A stretch of 64,000 nucleotides of DNA, taken from Bordetella parapertussis (lineage in GTDB: Bacteria > Pseudomonadota > Gammaproteobacteria > Burkholderiales > Burkholderiaceae_B). Each line of letters begins with the position of its first letter. Position 1 is the stretch's first letter. A program made the position numbers and the translations under genes. Below the pieces are notes generated by a model. It had not been told where the DNA came from. It saw only the letters and a program-made list of their open reading frames with translations, and made no database searches. Where the stretch lies: contig CAMDEF010000002.1 in NCBI GenBank assembly GCA_945895265.1, forward strand, positions 1 through 64,000. The letters are read 5' to 3'. Positions 17,443-26,447 of this stretch are shown here, piece by piece.

Positions 17443-18144
17443 ATGGCTCGCAAAATGATGAAAAACGCAAACACTGTATTGAGCACACCAGATGCGTCAG
17501 CCTTTGGGGCGATACCTGAAAACTCTCAAGCACAGTCCTTTATTGCTGCCGTCGTCGGACAGGTGGACGAATGGTATTTTGTGAAAGGTATCGAGGGCTG
17601 TGAGCGAGCAAAGCAAGCGGTCAGTTGCGTGATTAAGGTTCAAGTTGACGACACCGTGCTTGTCTATTGTTCGGCGGATCGTTCTATTGCCTATATCGCC
17701 TGTGTGTTAGGGCGCGAACAGCGCGACGAGGGTGTATTGACTTTACCCGGTGGTGTAGAACTGAGTTCAAAAGCCGGCAATTTAAATATTCAAGCTAAAG
17801 CCATTGATCTCAAAGCGGGTGTTCAGGTAAGTGTGACCAGCCCCAAAATTGATGTGACGGCTTTTGAAAGTGAAATAAAAATTCTTAAGATGCGAGCCTG
17901 GTTCGATGTGCTCGAGGCACAGGCGGTTCATGCGAAGTTTGCGTTTCAAAATCTGACCACTTCGGCAGGGAGGCTATTGCAACGCGTTCGAGAGAGTTTT
18001 CGTTGGGTCGATGAGGTTGACGAGACGCGTGCGGGTCGTGTGAGGGTGAAGGTTGAGGGCGCCTACCAAGTTCAGTCTCGCCACGCTACCATTCACGCGA
18101 CAGGGGTCGTGAAAATTGATGGTGAAAAAATCGATCTTGGTTGA
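17443..18144 (+). CDS. DUF3540 domain protein (T6SS accessory)
   Basis: A 233-residue protein matching DUF3540. It has an N-terminal beta domain with a VLVYCSADRSIAYIACVLGR phrase, then a strand repeat region (GNLNIQAKAIDLKAG, VSVTSPKIDVTAF) like a spike, and a C-terminal helical and strand part including SAGRLLQRVRESFRWVDEVD. DUF3540 genes travel with DUF2169, pentapeptide and DUF4150 genes in T6SS spike loci, and are thought to be part of the cargo-loading or tip assembly. It starts 32 bp after the pentapeptide gene, without an obvious Shine-Dalgarno. Its own function remains undefined. Confidence 0.85.
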   Translation: MARKMMKNANTVLSTPDASAFGAIPENSQAQSFIAAVVGQVDEWYFVKGIEGCERAKQAVSCVIKVQVDDTVLVYCSADRSIAYIACVLGREQRDEGVLTLPGGVELSSKAGNLNIQAKAIDLKAGVQVSVTSPKIDVTAFESEIKILKMRAWFDVLEAQAVHAKFAFQNLTTSAGRLLQRVRESFRWVDEVDETRAGRVRVKVEGAYQVQSRHATIHATGVVKIDGEKIDLG

Positions 18145-18216
18145 GGGCGCTTAGCCTTAGATGTTTTTTCACTTAAGATAATTGAAGCGCTTAATACTTA
18201 CAGGGATTTGTCGCTT

Positions 18217-18615
18217 ATGTTTGCTTGTTCAATTGCTGCCGGTAGCACCTTTGCCTTTCCTAACGTGTGCAAGACACCGATGCCACCCGCACCGTCACCG
18301 ATTCCTATTCCTTATCCTAATATGGCGCAAATGGCGATGGGCAACCCGCCCGTGGTAAAAATTTTGATAGGTGGTGCGCCAGCCCTCAACCAAGGTTCGA
18401 AAATACCCCTCAGTAACGGTGACGAGGCTGGCGTTGCGGGCGGACTCGTTTCGGGTTCCAACATGCAAGAATGTAAATTTATCAAGGGTAGCTTGACGGT
18501 TTCTTTTGCGGGTAAAGGTGCGATTCGTAATTTAGATCCAGTGCAAGCCAACAAGGGTAATGCCATCGGAATGATTCAAGTGCCGAGCCAATTTACGGTG
18601 AGTGTGGGCGGTTAG
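18217..18615 (+). CDS. DUF4150 PAAR-like T6SS tip protein
   Basis: A 132-residue protein of the DUF4150 PAAR-like group: MFACSIAAGSTFAFPNVCKTP followed by a P-rich IPIPYPN segment, a central beta cone region and GKGAIRNLDPVQANKGNA. PAAR and PAAR-like proteins cap the VgrG spike. Many carry a C-terminal toxin, but here the protein ends soon after the domain, so it is a bare tip. The start at 18217 is chosen because AGGGA lies 10 bases before it and because family members begin with MFA; a TTG at 18208 would leave no spacing. It closes the accessory island; 250 bp of non-coding sequence follow. Confidence 0.88.
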   Translation: MFACSIAAGSTFAFPNVCKTPMPPAPSPIPIPYPNMAQMAMGNPPVVKILIGGAPALNQGSKIPLSNGDEAGVAGGLVSGSNMQECKFIKGSLTVSFAGKGAIRNLDPVQANKGNAIGMIQVPSQFTVSVGG

Positions 18616-18866
18616 TTGACGAACCATTTCCACCAGCTACCAATTGATTCCCTGTTGACTCCCCGAATCGTTAACAAGATGACCGGATGGCCGGCGGGTA
18701 TATCGCACATCGAAGGTCTTGCCGCAATCTTTGTCTAATATTACTCACCAGGTCTGAGCGATGTTGAGCAAGCGAAGGGTGTCGCTCAATCGTCATTCGT
18801 CAAGCTCTGCATGACAGCATCGGTTAAGCTTGCGACAAACCATCTGTCACATATAGTGAAATACGC

Positions 18867-19814
18867 ATGAAACGCCTCGCAAAGGTTATCTCTCTGTTAC
18901 GCCCGAGTGCCGCCAGACGCTCATCAGAAGAGCGCCTGGTCCATACGAAAATTAACAGCAAATCCTACAGCATCTCGTCTGATGATGACTACCTTGATCA
19001 TGTTGAGGGTGAGTTCGAACCCGAAATGGTCTCGCTCTTTCAATCCTTGCTGCAACCAACCGACACGGTCTTGGATATCGGCGCAAATATCGGCTGTACC
19101 TCAATATTGTTTAGTGATCTTGCTCGTAGGGTCTACAGTTTTGAGCCATCCCCTACAACGTACCGTTGGCTTGTTCAAAACGTGCAGAGAGCCAAGCTGA
19201 ACAATGTTGAACCCATTAATCTGGGTCTGGGTAAAGACGCTGGCACCTTTGAATTGACCTTCGCGCCCAATAACCGCTCTGGCGGTTTTGTGTCTAATTT
19301 GACAAGTGCCTCTGAAGGGCACCAACTTGAACAAATCACCATCGCTCGGGGCGATGACTTTATCCGAGAGCGTCAGATCACTAAAGTCGATTTTATTAAG
19401 ATCGATGTCGAGGGTTTTGAGCAGAGTGTCATCGAAGGGCTTGCTTCGACCATCGTGCGCGATCAGCCAATTGTGGCGCTCGAGCTGAATCACTGGTGCC
19501 TGAATGCGTTTCAGCGAACCTCAGTGCCGGATTTCTTTGATTTTCTTCGTGGCGTGTTTCCGTACTTGTATGCAGTCGACATGCGTTACGCGAGTAATCT
19601 GCGCGATCGCTTGCAACGAGAGCTGCTGCCTTTTCGTTACGACAAAAAAGACGCAAGAAATTTGCATGATCAAGATGCGGCTTACCACGTGATGTATCGC
19701 CACATCCTGCATGGTTCAAGTTACCCAACGTTGGTGGGGGCCTTCAAGCCAACGCAACTCAATGCCCTGTCTTCAAAGTTTGGCATACAGCTCGCTGGGC
19801 GCGAGGGATACTAG
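18867..19814 (+). CDS. FkbM-family methyltransferase
   Basis: A 315-residue SAM-dependent methyltransferase. Motif I is D70-IGANIG (71-76), followed by a VYSFEPSPTTYRWLVQN segment (acidic residue binding SAM ribose) and the FkbM hallmark VDFIKIDVEGFEQSVIEGL. FkbM enzymes O-methylate sugars and other hydroxyls, often on lipopolysaccharide, capsule or glycans. There is no signal peptide, so it acts in the cytoplasm. It lies 15 bp before an OafA-type acyltransferase gene, and together they suggest decoration of a surface polysaccharide. A 250-bp gap separates it from the T6SS island, so it probably has its own promoter. Confidence 0.88.
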   Translation: MKRLAKVISLLRPSAARRSSEERLVHTKINSKSYSISSDDDYLDHVEGEFEPEMVSLFQSLLQPTDTVLDIGANIGCTSILFSDLARRVYSFEPSPTTYRWLVQNVQRAKLNNVEPINLGLGKDAGTFELTFAPNNRSGGFVSNLTSASEGHQLEQITIARGDDFIRERQITKVDFIKIDVEGFEQSVIEGLASTIVRDQPIVALELNHWCLNAFQRTSVPDFFDFLRGVFPYLYAVDMRYASNLRDRLQRELLPFRYDKKDARNLHDQDAAYHVMYRHILHGSSYPTLVGAFKPTQLNALSSKFGIQLAGREGY

Positions 19815-19829
19815 CTCAATCTAAACGCT

Positions 19830-21848
19830 ATGTCCGTCAATCCTTCACACGCCTCATATCGGCCAGACATTGATGGTCTGCGCGCCATTGCGGTGTTATC
19901 CGTCGTGCTGTTTCATGGTTTTCCGCAGATTTTTAAAGGCGGTTTCATTGGCGTAGATATTTTTTTCGTGCTGTCGGGCTACTTAATCAGCCGAATTATT
20001 TTTGAACAGTTAAATCAAGGTAGGTTCAATTTTCTTGATTTTTACGCTCGTCGCATTAAACGAATTTTCCCAGCTTTACTGATTGTCTTAGCCGTCGCCT
20101 ACCTCGCGGGTTGGTTCATGCTGCTTGCTGACGAATATGGGCAATTAGGCCAGCATATTGCTGCTGGCGCTGCCTTCATCTCAAATTTTGTGTTGTGGGG
20201 CGAGGCGGGTTATTTCGATAATTCGTCTCATACCAAGCCTTTGCTACATTTATGGAGCCTAGGCATTGAAGAGCAGTTCTACATCGTTTGGCCGTTGTTG
20301 TTGTGGTTGGCGGCGAAGTTAAGATTTTCACTCTTTGCGCTGACAGTGATCCTTGCAGGCCTGTCGTTTTATCTAAACGTCACTGGAATGAAAAGCGACG
20401 CAGTGGCAACGTTCTACTCACCCCAAACGCGTATTTGGGAGCTTCTACTTGGCAGCAGCTTAGCGTGGTGCGCGCTTTATAAAAAAGACGGCTTAACCGA
20501 CGTTGCAATGTTTTTTGGCAAATGGAGCAGAAGCCCAATCACTGTTGTTGACCAAGCACGTCTTCGTAAACGGATGGCCAATGTTCTGTCTTGCATAGGC
20601 TTTATCGTCTTGATCTACGGCCTGATCCGAATTAACCGAGACCTTCAGTTTCCGGGTAAATGGGCACTGATACCGGTGTTGGGCACCGCCTGTATTGTGG
20701 CCGCTGGGCCTCTTGCTTGGCTCAACACAAAGATATTGTCTAACAAAGTGTTGGTGTGGTTCGGCCTGATTAGTTACCCGCTGTATCTGTGGCACTGGCC
20801 GCTTCTTAGTTTCGCCTGGATTGTTGAGGCAAGCCCGCCAAGCGTTTTGGTCCGCTTAGGGTTGATCGTGCTTTCGGTTGCGTTGGCGTGGCTCACCTAT
20901 CGGTTGATCGAGCGGCCGATTCGTTTTGGAAAGCACGGTGGCTTAAAGGTATGCCTTCTTATTGTATTGATGCTGATACTTGGCGGGGTAGGCTTGGGTA
21001 CGTTTAATGAAAGAGGTTTCCCGTTTCGTAAAAACGTACAGTTAGCCGACGCCTTGTACACCTCTGAAGCACACAATCTTGAAGCCAAGTTGGTGGCTGG
21101 TTACCGCAACTACGTCGGAGGTGAGCCTAGCCACTCAAGCAAGCCCGTGGTCTTAATTGTCGGTGACTCGTACAACGCCAACTGGTCGGCTGGGCTCAGC
21201 ACTCTGATCGATGTGAAGCAATACGATATTGTTTCGATTTCGTACCTCGGTTGCAAAGTGAGCGTTGCGCCTGAAAAAATTATCGCAATCGCTCGAGAAC
21301 AGAAATTTGAACGCTACTGCCAACCCTTCGAATTGTTGATCAACGATCCAAGTGTGATCCGCAGGCTCGCGGCCGTGATGTTGGTCAGCTATCGGCCCTT
21401 TGAATATGACGTCAATCGATTTAGATTTGACATACTTCGAGAGCTGAAGAAAAAAAATAGTCAGTTTGATTTATTTGTATTTGGCAATTACTTTCAACTT
21501 GATTCTGATAAGTATTCGAGTTGTGAAAAGTTGATGTACCGAACGGGTCGCAGAGCTGAGCTTTGTTTGGAGCTGGCGGATTATCCAAAAAAACAAACAA
21601 GTCGAGAAACCTTGCCGTTTTATCCGCGTGATCTCAAGTTTGCGTACGTCGACTTGATCGGCTTAACTTGCCATGAAGATAAAACGGGGTGTCCGACCGA
21701 AGCGCAAGGCGTACCTTTTATTAGCGACTCCCATCATTTGAACGCTACCTTCATCGCAAAACTCATGCGTGATCTTCAGACGACGCAATCGGCAAAGCTA
21801 GAAGACCTTGGTCTTCGCAAGTACTTGGTGAATCGGTCTGGCCCTTAA
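19830..21848 (+). CDS. OafA/YrhL-type acyltransferase with SGNH domain
   Basis: A 672-residue inner-membrane acyltransferase. The acyltransferase-3 domain begins with YRPDIDGLRAIAVLSVVLFH (catalytic-type His at 29), includes FIGVDIFFVLSGYLIS, and spans about ten membrane helices up to residue 390. It is followed by a periplasmic SGNH hydrolase-like domain with GDSY at 445-448 and a DSHHLN motif (Asp/His) near the C-terminus. Enzymes of this architecture transfer acetyl groups from the cytoplasm to surface polysaccharides such as O-antigen. The pairing with FkbM methyltransferase 15 bp upstream supports glycan modification. Essential residues look intact. Confidence 0.9.
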   Translation: MSVNPSHASYRPDIDGLRAIAVLSVVLFHGFPQIFKGGFIGVDIFFVLSGYLISRIIFEQLNQGRFNFLDFYARRIKRIFPALLIVLAVAYLAGWFMLLADEYGQLGQHIAAGAAFISNFVLWGEAGYFDNSSHTKPLLHLWSLGIEEQFYIVWPLLLWLAAKLRFSLFALTVILAGLSFYLNVTGMKSDAVATFYSPQTRIWELLLGSSLAWCALYKKDGLTDVAMFFGKWSRSPITVVDQARLRKRMANVLSCIGFIVLIYGLIRINRDLQFPGKWALIPVLGTACIVAAGPLAWLNTKILSNKVLVWFGLISYPLYLWHWPLLSFAWIVEASPPSVLVRLGLIVLSVALAWLTYRLIERPIRFGKHGGLKVCLLIVLMLILGGVGLGTFNERGFPFRKNVQLADALYTSEAHNLEAKLVAGYRNYVGGEPSHSSKPVVLIVGDSYNANWSAGLSTLIDVKQYDIVSISYLGCKVSVAPEKIIAIAREQKFERYCQPFELLINDPSVIRRLAAVMLVSYRPFEYDVNRFRFDILRELKKKNSQFDLFVFGNYFQLDSDKYSSCEKLMYRTGRRAELCLELADYPKKQTSRETLPFYPRDLKFAYVDLIGLTCHEDKTGCPTEAQGVPFISDSHHLNATFIAKLMRDLQTTQSAKLEDLGLRKYLVNRSGP

Positions 21849-22054
21849 CGGTACGAAGCTGTAGCCGCGCTAGGGCTTGATCTTTCACAAACACAGGCTT
21901 GAAGTTTGATGATTTGGCACCACCTAAACAGCGAGTTTGTAGCGGGCGTAATAATAAGTTCTTACGCGGCGCAATGATTAGCTTTTGTGCAGCGCGCTAC
22001 ACTTTATTTCTGGCCTTTATCCTCAAAGCACCGTTTACCCTTGCGAGCCATCTC

Positions 22055-22483
22055 ATGAAAATCCCATGTCCTCATTGCCACAAGACCAATCAGCTTGCGA
22101 TTGAGCGTCTGGCGAGCCAGCCAATTTGTGGGGCGTGTAAAAAGGATTTGTTGTCGGCCCCGCTTGAGGTTGATGAACAATTGTTTGGAGAGTTAACTGC
22201 TCAGTCGCCACTGCCAGTCATTGCCGACTTTTGGGCCTCGTGGTGCGGGCCATGCAAAATGTTTGCGCCAACCTTTCAGGCCAGCGCGCTTAAGCATACC
22301 AATGAAGCTTTGCACGTCAAGATCAATACCGAAGAGAATCAAGCGCTGTCGCAGCGCTTAAGCATTCGGTCAATCCCGACGTTAGCCGCATATTCAAAAG
22401 GCAAAGAACTGAATCGTGTGAGTGGGGCGTTGCCTGCGCCATCGCTTGAGCAGTTTGTGCAGCGTGCGATACAGGGGGTCTAG
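22055..22483 (+). CDS. trxC: Thioredoxin 2 (TrxC)
   Basis: A 142-residue cytoplasmic thioredoxin with an N-terminal zinc-binding extension. Zinc Cys pairs are C5-x2-C8 and C25-x2-C28, and the active site is WCGPC at 63-67 within DFWASWCGPC; the cis-Pro loop SIRSIPTLAAY follows. TrxC reduces protein disulfides and is often linked to the oxidative stress response. The open frame extends upstream to 21899, but those 52 residues include a hydrophobic stretch not found in TrxC; the ATG at 22055 matches the family start. It converges with the MaoC gene across a 74-bp gap. Confidence 0.95.
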   Translation: MKIPCPHCHKTNQLAIERLASQPICGACKKDLLSAPLEVDEQLFGELTAQSPLPVIADFWASWCGPCKMFAPTFQASALKHTNEALHVKINTEENQALSQRLSIRSIPTLAAYSKGKELNRVSGALPAPSLEQFVQRAIQGV

Positions 22484-22557
22484 CCCCTCAATGACTTTGC
22501 GAATTCTGGCGACAAGTCATCGATCAGCGAGGAATTTCCTATTCGGCGCGGCGTTGT

Positions 22558-23013
22558 CTATTGATAAACAACAGTGAGCGTTTCTGCCACGAGTGCTGGC
22601 TTGGCGACGCCTTCAATCTCGACGATATTGCTATACGTCAACCGCGCACCGCCCTCGATCTCGTCATATTTTTCGAGGGTACGATGTAAGCGAATACGTG
22701 CACCGCACTGCACAGGGCTGACGAATCGAACCTTGTTTTGGCCATAATTGACACCACGCGAGCGCTGTTTAATCCGAACGATTTGACTCGCTAGATAGGT
22801 CACAAGTGAAAGCGTGAGCATGCCGTGAGCGATGGTCTTGCCATCTGGCATTTGTTGTTTGGCACGCTCGCGATCAATGTGAATCCAGTTATGGTCGCCA
22901 GAGACTGCGGCAAAATCATCGATCCGTTTTTGGTCTACAGTCAGCCAGTCACTGCTGCCCACTTTTTGACCTACATATTGCTTCATATCCGAAGGGAATT
23001 CGACTTCAAGCAT
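22558..23013 (-). CDS. MaoC-family (R)-specific enoyl-CoA hydratase
   Basis: A 151-residue single hotdog-fold hydratase. The catalytic signature FAAVSGDHNWIHID contains D40 and H45, and AHGML with LSL follows, as in R-specific enoyl-CoA hydratases and MaoC proteins. It would hydrate a trans-2-enoyl-CoA in the cytoplasm. It is the last gene of the minus-strand catabolic operon, 28 bp after the nitronate monooxygenase-like gene, so it likely acts on the same CoA ester series as the upstream SDR and hydratase. Substrate unknown. Confidence 0.88.
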   Translation of the reverse strand: MLEVEFPSDMKQYVGQKVGSSDWLTVDQKRIDDFAAVSGDHNWIHIDRERAKQQMPDGKTIAHGMLTLSLVTYLASQIVRIKQRSRGVNYGQNKVRFVSPVQCGARIRLHRTLEKYDEIEGGARLTYSNIVEIEGVAKPALVAETLTVVYQ

Positions 23014-23041
23014 GGATGACTCCTGAGATCTCGTTGTTTGA

Positions 23042-24010
23042 TTAACCGCACAAGCGGACTAGGCGCTCGCGGATGATGTGCTCGGCCTCTTGAACAATTC
23101 GAGAGACCAGCACTTCGCAACTTGGGATATCGTGAATGAGGCCTTGCACTTGTCCGACGGTCCAGATGCCACCCTCGACATCGCCACCTTCGTAGACTCC
23201 TCGGCCTTTGACGCCGGCAACCTTAGGACCGATTTCAGCGATAGTGGCGCCTGACTTTTCCATCTCGATCACACTGAGCGCCAAAGCGTTTTTGTAGACA
23301 CGGCTGCTATTTCTTAAGCTGCGCAAGATCAGGCTGGTATCGTGTTCAGTTTGCTCAACGATGGCCCGTTTGATGTTGTGATGAACCGGCGCCTCGATGG
23401 TGCACATAAAGCGGGTGCCCATGTTGATCGCCTCAGCCCCTAGGGCTAGCGCTGCCGCTAGGCCGCGCCCATCGCCAAAGCCGCCCGATGCAATGACCGG
23501 GATCGTGAGTTTGGCGACCGCTGCGGGGATCAGCACCAAGCCCGGAATATCCTCTTCGCCGACGTGTCCCGCGCATTCAAAACCATCAATACTGACTGCA
23601 TCCACGCCGATGTCTTGCGCTTTCAACGCGTGGCGAACCGTGGTGCACTTGTGGATGACTGTAATGCCTGCGTTTTTAAAGGCGGGCATGTGTGCTGAAG
23701 GGTTATTACCGGCGGTTTCGACAATCGTCACCCCCGAGTCAATGATGACGTCTCGGTAGGCCTCGTAAGGAATTGGTTTGAGAGAGGGTAAAAAAGTGAG
23801 ATTCACGCCAAACGGTTTATCAGTCATGTCACGCAAGCGATTGATTTCATCGTGAAGCGCTTCAGGGGTTGGTTGGGTGAGGGCGGTCAGTATCCCTAAC
23901 GCACCAGCATTAGAGACTGCGGCGGTAAGCTCGGCACGCCCGACCCATTGCATGCCGCCTTGAATAATCGGATGGGCAATACCCAATAAGCGTGTGATTG
24001 CGGTTTGCAT
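23042..24010 (-). CDS. Nitronate monooxygenase-like FMN oxidoreductase
   Basis: A 322-residue TIM-barrel flavoprotein of the NMO / 2-nitropropane dioxygenase family. Typical features are HPIIQGGMQWVG at the N-terminus, the GVNLTFLP strand, VIHKCTT, a CAGHVGEEDI loop with the His, and the FMN phosphate site ASGGFGDGRGLAAALALGA. Members oxidise nitronates or, in some CoA pathways such as steroid ring degradation (IpdC), act as enoyl-type reductases. Being placed between CoA-transferase and hydratase genes, a role on a CoA thioester is more likely here than nitronate detoxification; that is inference. It lies 12 bp after the CoA-transferase B gene. Confidence 0.85.
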   Translation of the reverse strand: MQTAITRLLGIAHPIIQGGMQWVGRAELTAAVSNAGALGILTALTQPTPEALHDEINRLRDMTDKPFGVNLTFLPSLKPIPYEAYRDVIIDSGVTIVETAGNNPSAHMPAFKNAGITVIHKCTTVRHALKAQDIGVDAVSIDGFECAGHVGEEDIPGLVLIPAAVAKLTIPVIASGGFGDGRGLAAALALGAEAINMGTRFMCTIEAPVHHNIKRAIVEQTEHDTSLILRSLRNSSRVYKNALALSVIEMEKSGATIAEIGPKVAGVKGRGVYEGGDVEGGIWTVGQVQGLIHDIPSCEVLVSRIVQEAEHIIRERLVRLCG

Positions 24011-24022
24011 GGTGTTTGGCCT

Positions 24023-24724
24023 TTACGGTTGAACGCTCAACGTGTCATCATTTGAGCTGAACCGTGGTCGATAGGGTTGACAGCTAGGGCTGAGATGCAG
24101 CGTGGCGCCGGTCAGTTTCTGTAGCGTATCAAAGTCGATATCGTCGGCGATGCGCTGAACGACGAAGCCTTGCGGGGTGACTTCGATTAAAGCGAAATTT
24201 GTATAAATTCTGGTGACACACTTATGGCCAGTTAAGGGATACGCACAACGCTCAAGCAGTCGCGGTGCGCCATCCTTCTGACAGTGCTCCATCAGCACCC
24301 AGACGCTGGCCGCGCCCGCTGCAAGGTCCATTGCGCCACCTACCCCAGGTGTTTCTGTTGACAGGCCAGTTGACCAATTGGCCAGATCGCCATTTTCAGC
24401 GACTTGAAAGGCGCCCAAGCAGGCGATATCGATGTGCCCGCCACGGATCATCAAGAAAGAATCGCTATGACTAAAAATGGAGGCGCCTTTTAAAAGCGTG
24501 ACGGGTAACTTGCCGGCGTTGACGATATCGCTATCTTCTTGCCCTGCTTCGGGAGCCGGTCCGAGCCCTAGTAGTCCTTGTTCGCTGTGCAGCAAAACCT
24601 CGCGACCAAGCGGAATGTAATCTGCGATCATGGTGGGCAAACCAATACCCAGATTGACGCAGAAGCCTTCGGGGATATCCTCTGCCGCGACGCGTGCAAT
24701 GTCTTTTCTATTTAATCCTTTCAT
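24023..24724 (-). CDS. 3-oxoacid/3-oxoadipate CoA-transferase, subunit B
   Basis: A 233-residue family I CoA-transferase beta subunit. It has VNLGIGLPTMIADYIP and the glutamate site HSEQGLLGLGPAP with catalytic E48, which forms the covalent CoA intermediate; most relatives have ENG here, so the EQG is a mild variant. The later segments MIRGGHIDIACLGAFQV and GAMDLAAGA match the family. Subunits A and B together move CoA from a donor such as succinyl-CoA to an oxoacid. The start overlaps the stop of subunit A by four bases (ATGA), indicating coupled translation of the heteromer. The closest remembered type is PcaJ, but the neighbours are not a protocatechuate pathway. Confidence 0.9.
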   Translation of the reverse strand: MKGLNRKDIARVAAEDIPEGFCVNLGIGLPTMIADYIPLGREVLLHSEQGLLGLGPAPEAGQEDSDIVNAGKLPVTLLKGASIFSHSDSFLMIRGGHIDIACLGAFQVAENGDLANWSTGLSTETPGVGGAMDLAAGAASVWVLMEHCQKDGAPRLLERCAYPLTGHKCVTRIYTNFALIEVTPQGFVVQRIADDIDFDTLQKLTGATLHLSPSCQPYRPRFSSNDDTLSVQP

Positions 24725-25389
24725 TTTTTTATCTCAATGACTCGGTCGATGAAGACGCCTGGTGTGATGATGTGTTCAGGATCGAGCTCACCCAATTCGA
24801 CAAACTCGTTGACTTGCGCAATGACCAGCTTCGCTGCACCAGCCATCGCTGGGTTATTGACACGCGCACCGCGGTGATAAACCAAGTTACCCCAGCGATC
24901 ACCTTTTTTTGCTTTAATTAAGGCTGCATCTCCAACTAAGGGCTTTTCAAAAACGTATTCCTCCCCATCGATCAGGCGCGTTTCTTTGCCACGCGCTAAG
25001 TCAGTGTCCGCAGCGGTACGCGTAAAAAAACCACCAATGCCAGCAGCACCTGCACGAATACGCTCAGCCAAAGTACCCTGAGGCACCAGTTCAAGTTCGA
25101 TCTTGCCGGCGAAGTAAAGCTCGTCAAAGATCGTTCGGCCAAGTAAGCCTCTTGGAAACGAACACACGCATTTTCGGATCCGATTGGCTCGCATCAAGTC
25201 GGCGACGATGTCGTTGCCCATTGTGGTGTTATTGGCGACTAAGGTTAGATTTTTTGCCCCAAGTTCAAGAACACCCGCTAATAATTCGGTAGGCTGACCC
25301 GATGTACCAAATCCGCCGACTAATAGCACGTCGCCATCCTTGATGCCTTGTACTGCCTGTGCCATTGACTCAACACGTTTGTTAATCAT
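24721..25389 (-). CDS. 3-oxoacid/3-oxoadipate CoA-transferase, subunit A
   Basis: A 222-residue alpha subunit of a family I CoA-transferase. Characteristic phrases are VGGFGTSGQPTELLAG near the N-terminus, LVANNTTMG, ELELVPQGTLAERIRAGAAG, and the C-terminal VELGELDPEHIITPGVFIDR that is very like PcaI. It starts two bases after the stop of the SDR gene and overlaps subunit B, so the three are one transcription unit. The window holds a second, fused family I enzyme at 32003, so two CoA-transferases of the same class serve the same region. Confidence 0.9.
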   Translation of the reverse strand: MINKRVESMAQAVQGIKDGDVLLVGGFGTSGQPTELLAGVLELGAKNLTLVANNTTMGNDIVADLMRANRIRKCVCSFPRGLLGRTIFDELYFAGKIELELVPQGTLAERIRAGAAGIGGFFTRTAADTDLARGKETRLIDGEEYVFEKPLVGDAALIKAKKGDRWGNLVYHRGARVNNPAMAGAAKLVIAQVNEFVELGELDPEHIITPGVFIDRVIEIKK

Positions 25390-25391
25390 GA

Positions 25392-26291
25392 CTAATCCAG
25401 GTCGTTACCGCGCATATCGGCGTTGCGCCGGGCCCGACGTGCCAAATCCAACATGACGGTACCGATAACATTGGGGTTGTCGATCGGTTCGGCTTGTGGC
25501 CCGCGATGCCAGCCTTCCATCGCTGCAAGAAAGCCACCACCCAATTCGAACACCCGCGCGGTGACTTCGGAGCTTTCGGCGCTGGCTAACCAGGTGGCAG
25601 CGGCGGCGATCCAGCGCGGGTGTCGCAATGCAATTTCTTCGGGCGTGCGCTCACGTAAGCTTTCGGTCATGCGAGTTTGTGCATGCGGGCTAATGGCGTT
25701 AACCGTGATCCCATAGCGCTTTAATTCACGGGCGGTGATGATGGTGAAGGCGGCGATCCCTGCTTTGGCTGCGCCATAATTGCTTTGCCCAATGTTACCG
25801 AGCAGGCCCGAAAAGGACGTGGTGTTGATGAGCCTGGCGTTCACAGGTTCACCGGTGAGTTTTTGTTGAGCTCTCCAGTACACCGCGGCATGGTGGCAAG
25901 GCGCGAAGGTGCCTTTTAAATGAACCTTGATGACGGCATCCCATTCACTTTCTTCCATGTTGACAAGCATGCGATCGCGAAGAATGCCTGCGTTGTTGAT
26001 CACGACGTCGAGCTTGCCAAAGTGCTCGACCGTGCTGTGGATCATATGCTCGGCCTCTTTCCACTCAGAGACGTCGTCACAGTTTGCGATGGCCTCGCCA
26101 CCGGCAGCTTTGATTTCGTCAACCACTTGTTGGGCAGCCGAGGTGTCTCGCCCTAGACCTTCTCTGGATACCCCTAGGTCATTGACAACGACTTTTGCGC
26201 CGCAAGCGGCCAGTTGCAAGGCGTACTCTCGCCCGATTCCACGTGCAGCGCCGGTAACGATTGCGACGCGTCCTTCACATAAGCGGCTCAT
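25392..26291 (-). CDS. SDR-family 3-hydroxyacyl-CoA dehydrogenase-like oxidoreductase
   Basis: A 299-residue classical short-chain dehydrogenase. The NAD(P)-binding TGAARGIG is at 13-20, NNAG at 99-102, a catalytic Ser near 159-161, and Y172-x3-K176 in NYGAAK. The insertion after the Rossmann start (NDLGVSREGLGRDTSAA) resembles the dehydrogenase part of peroxisomal multifunctional enzyme type 2 (HSD17B4-like), so it probably oxidises a (3R)-hydroxyacyl-CoA made by an R-specific hydratase, such as the MaoC protein encoded in the same operon. It sits 156 bp downstream of the enoyl-CoA hydratase gene, a gap that might contain a promoter. Confidence 0.88.
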   Translation of the reverse strand: MSRLCEGRVAIVTGAARGIGREYALQLAACGAKVVVNDLGVSREGLGRDTSAAQQVVDEIKAAGGEAIANCDDVSEWKEAEHMIHSTVEHFGKLDVVINNAGILRDRMLVNMEESEWDAVIKVHLKGTFAPCHHAAVYWRAQQKLTGEPVNARLINTTSFSGLLGNIGQSNYGAAKAGIAAFTIITARELKRYGITVNAISPHAQTRMTESLRERTPEEIALRHPRWIAAAATWLASAESSEVTARVFELGGGFLAAMEGWHRGPQAEPIDNPNVIGTVMLDLARRARRNADMRGNDLD

Positions 26292-26447
26292 GATTGACTA
26301 GGCTCCTTGAAATATTGATAAGAATGATGAATGGTGAATTGGATAGACATCAGGACAATTGGTGGTGGGCAGAATCGTGGAATGAATCGTGATTAGGTTC
26401 ATTAGAAAAAGAGTGAACAGGATGGTTTTGAGAACACGGATACTTGG

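Noticed and set aside
24023..25389. IpdAB-type ring hydrolase of steroid degradation
   Set aside because: Both subunits match true 3-oxoacid/3-oxoadipate CoA-transferases, with catalytic E48 in HSEQGLLG, rather than the IpdA/IpdB sequences.
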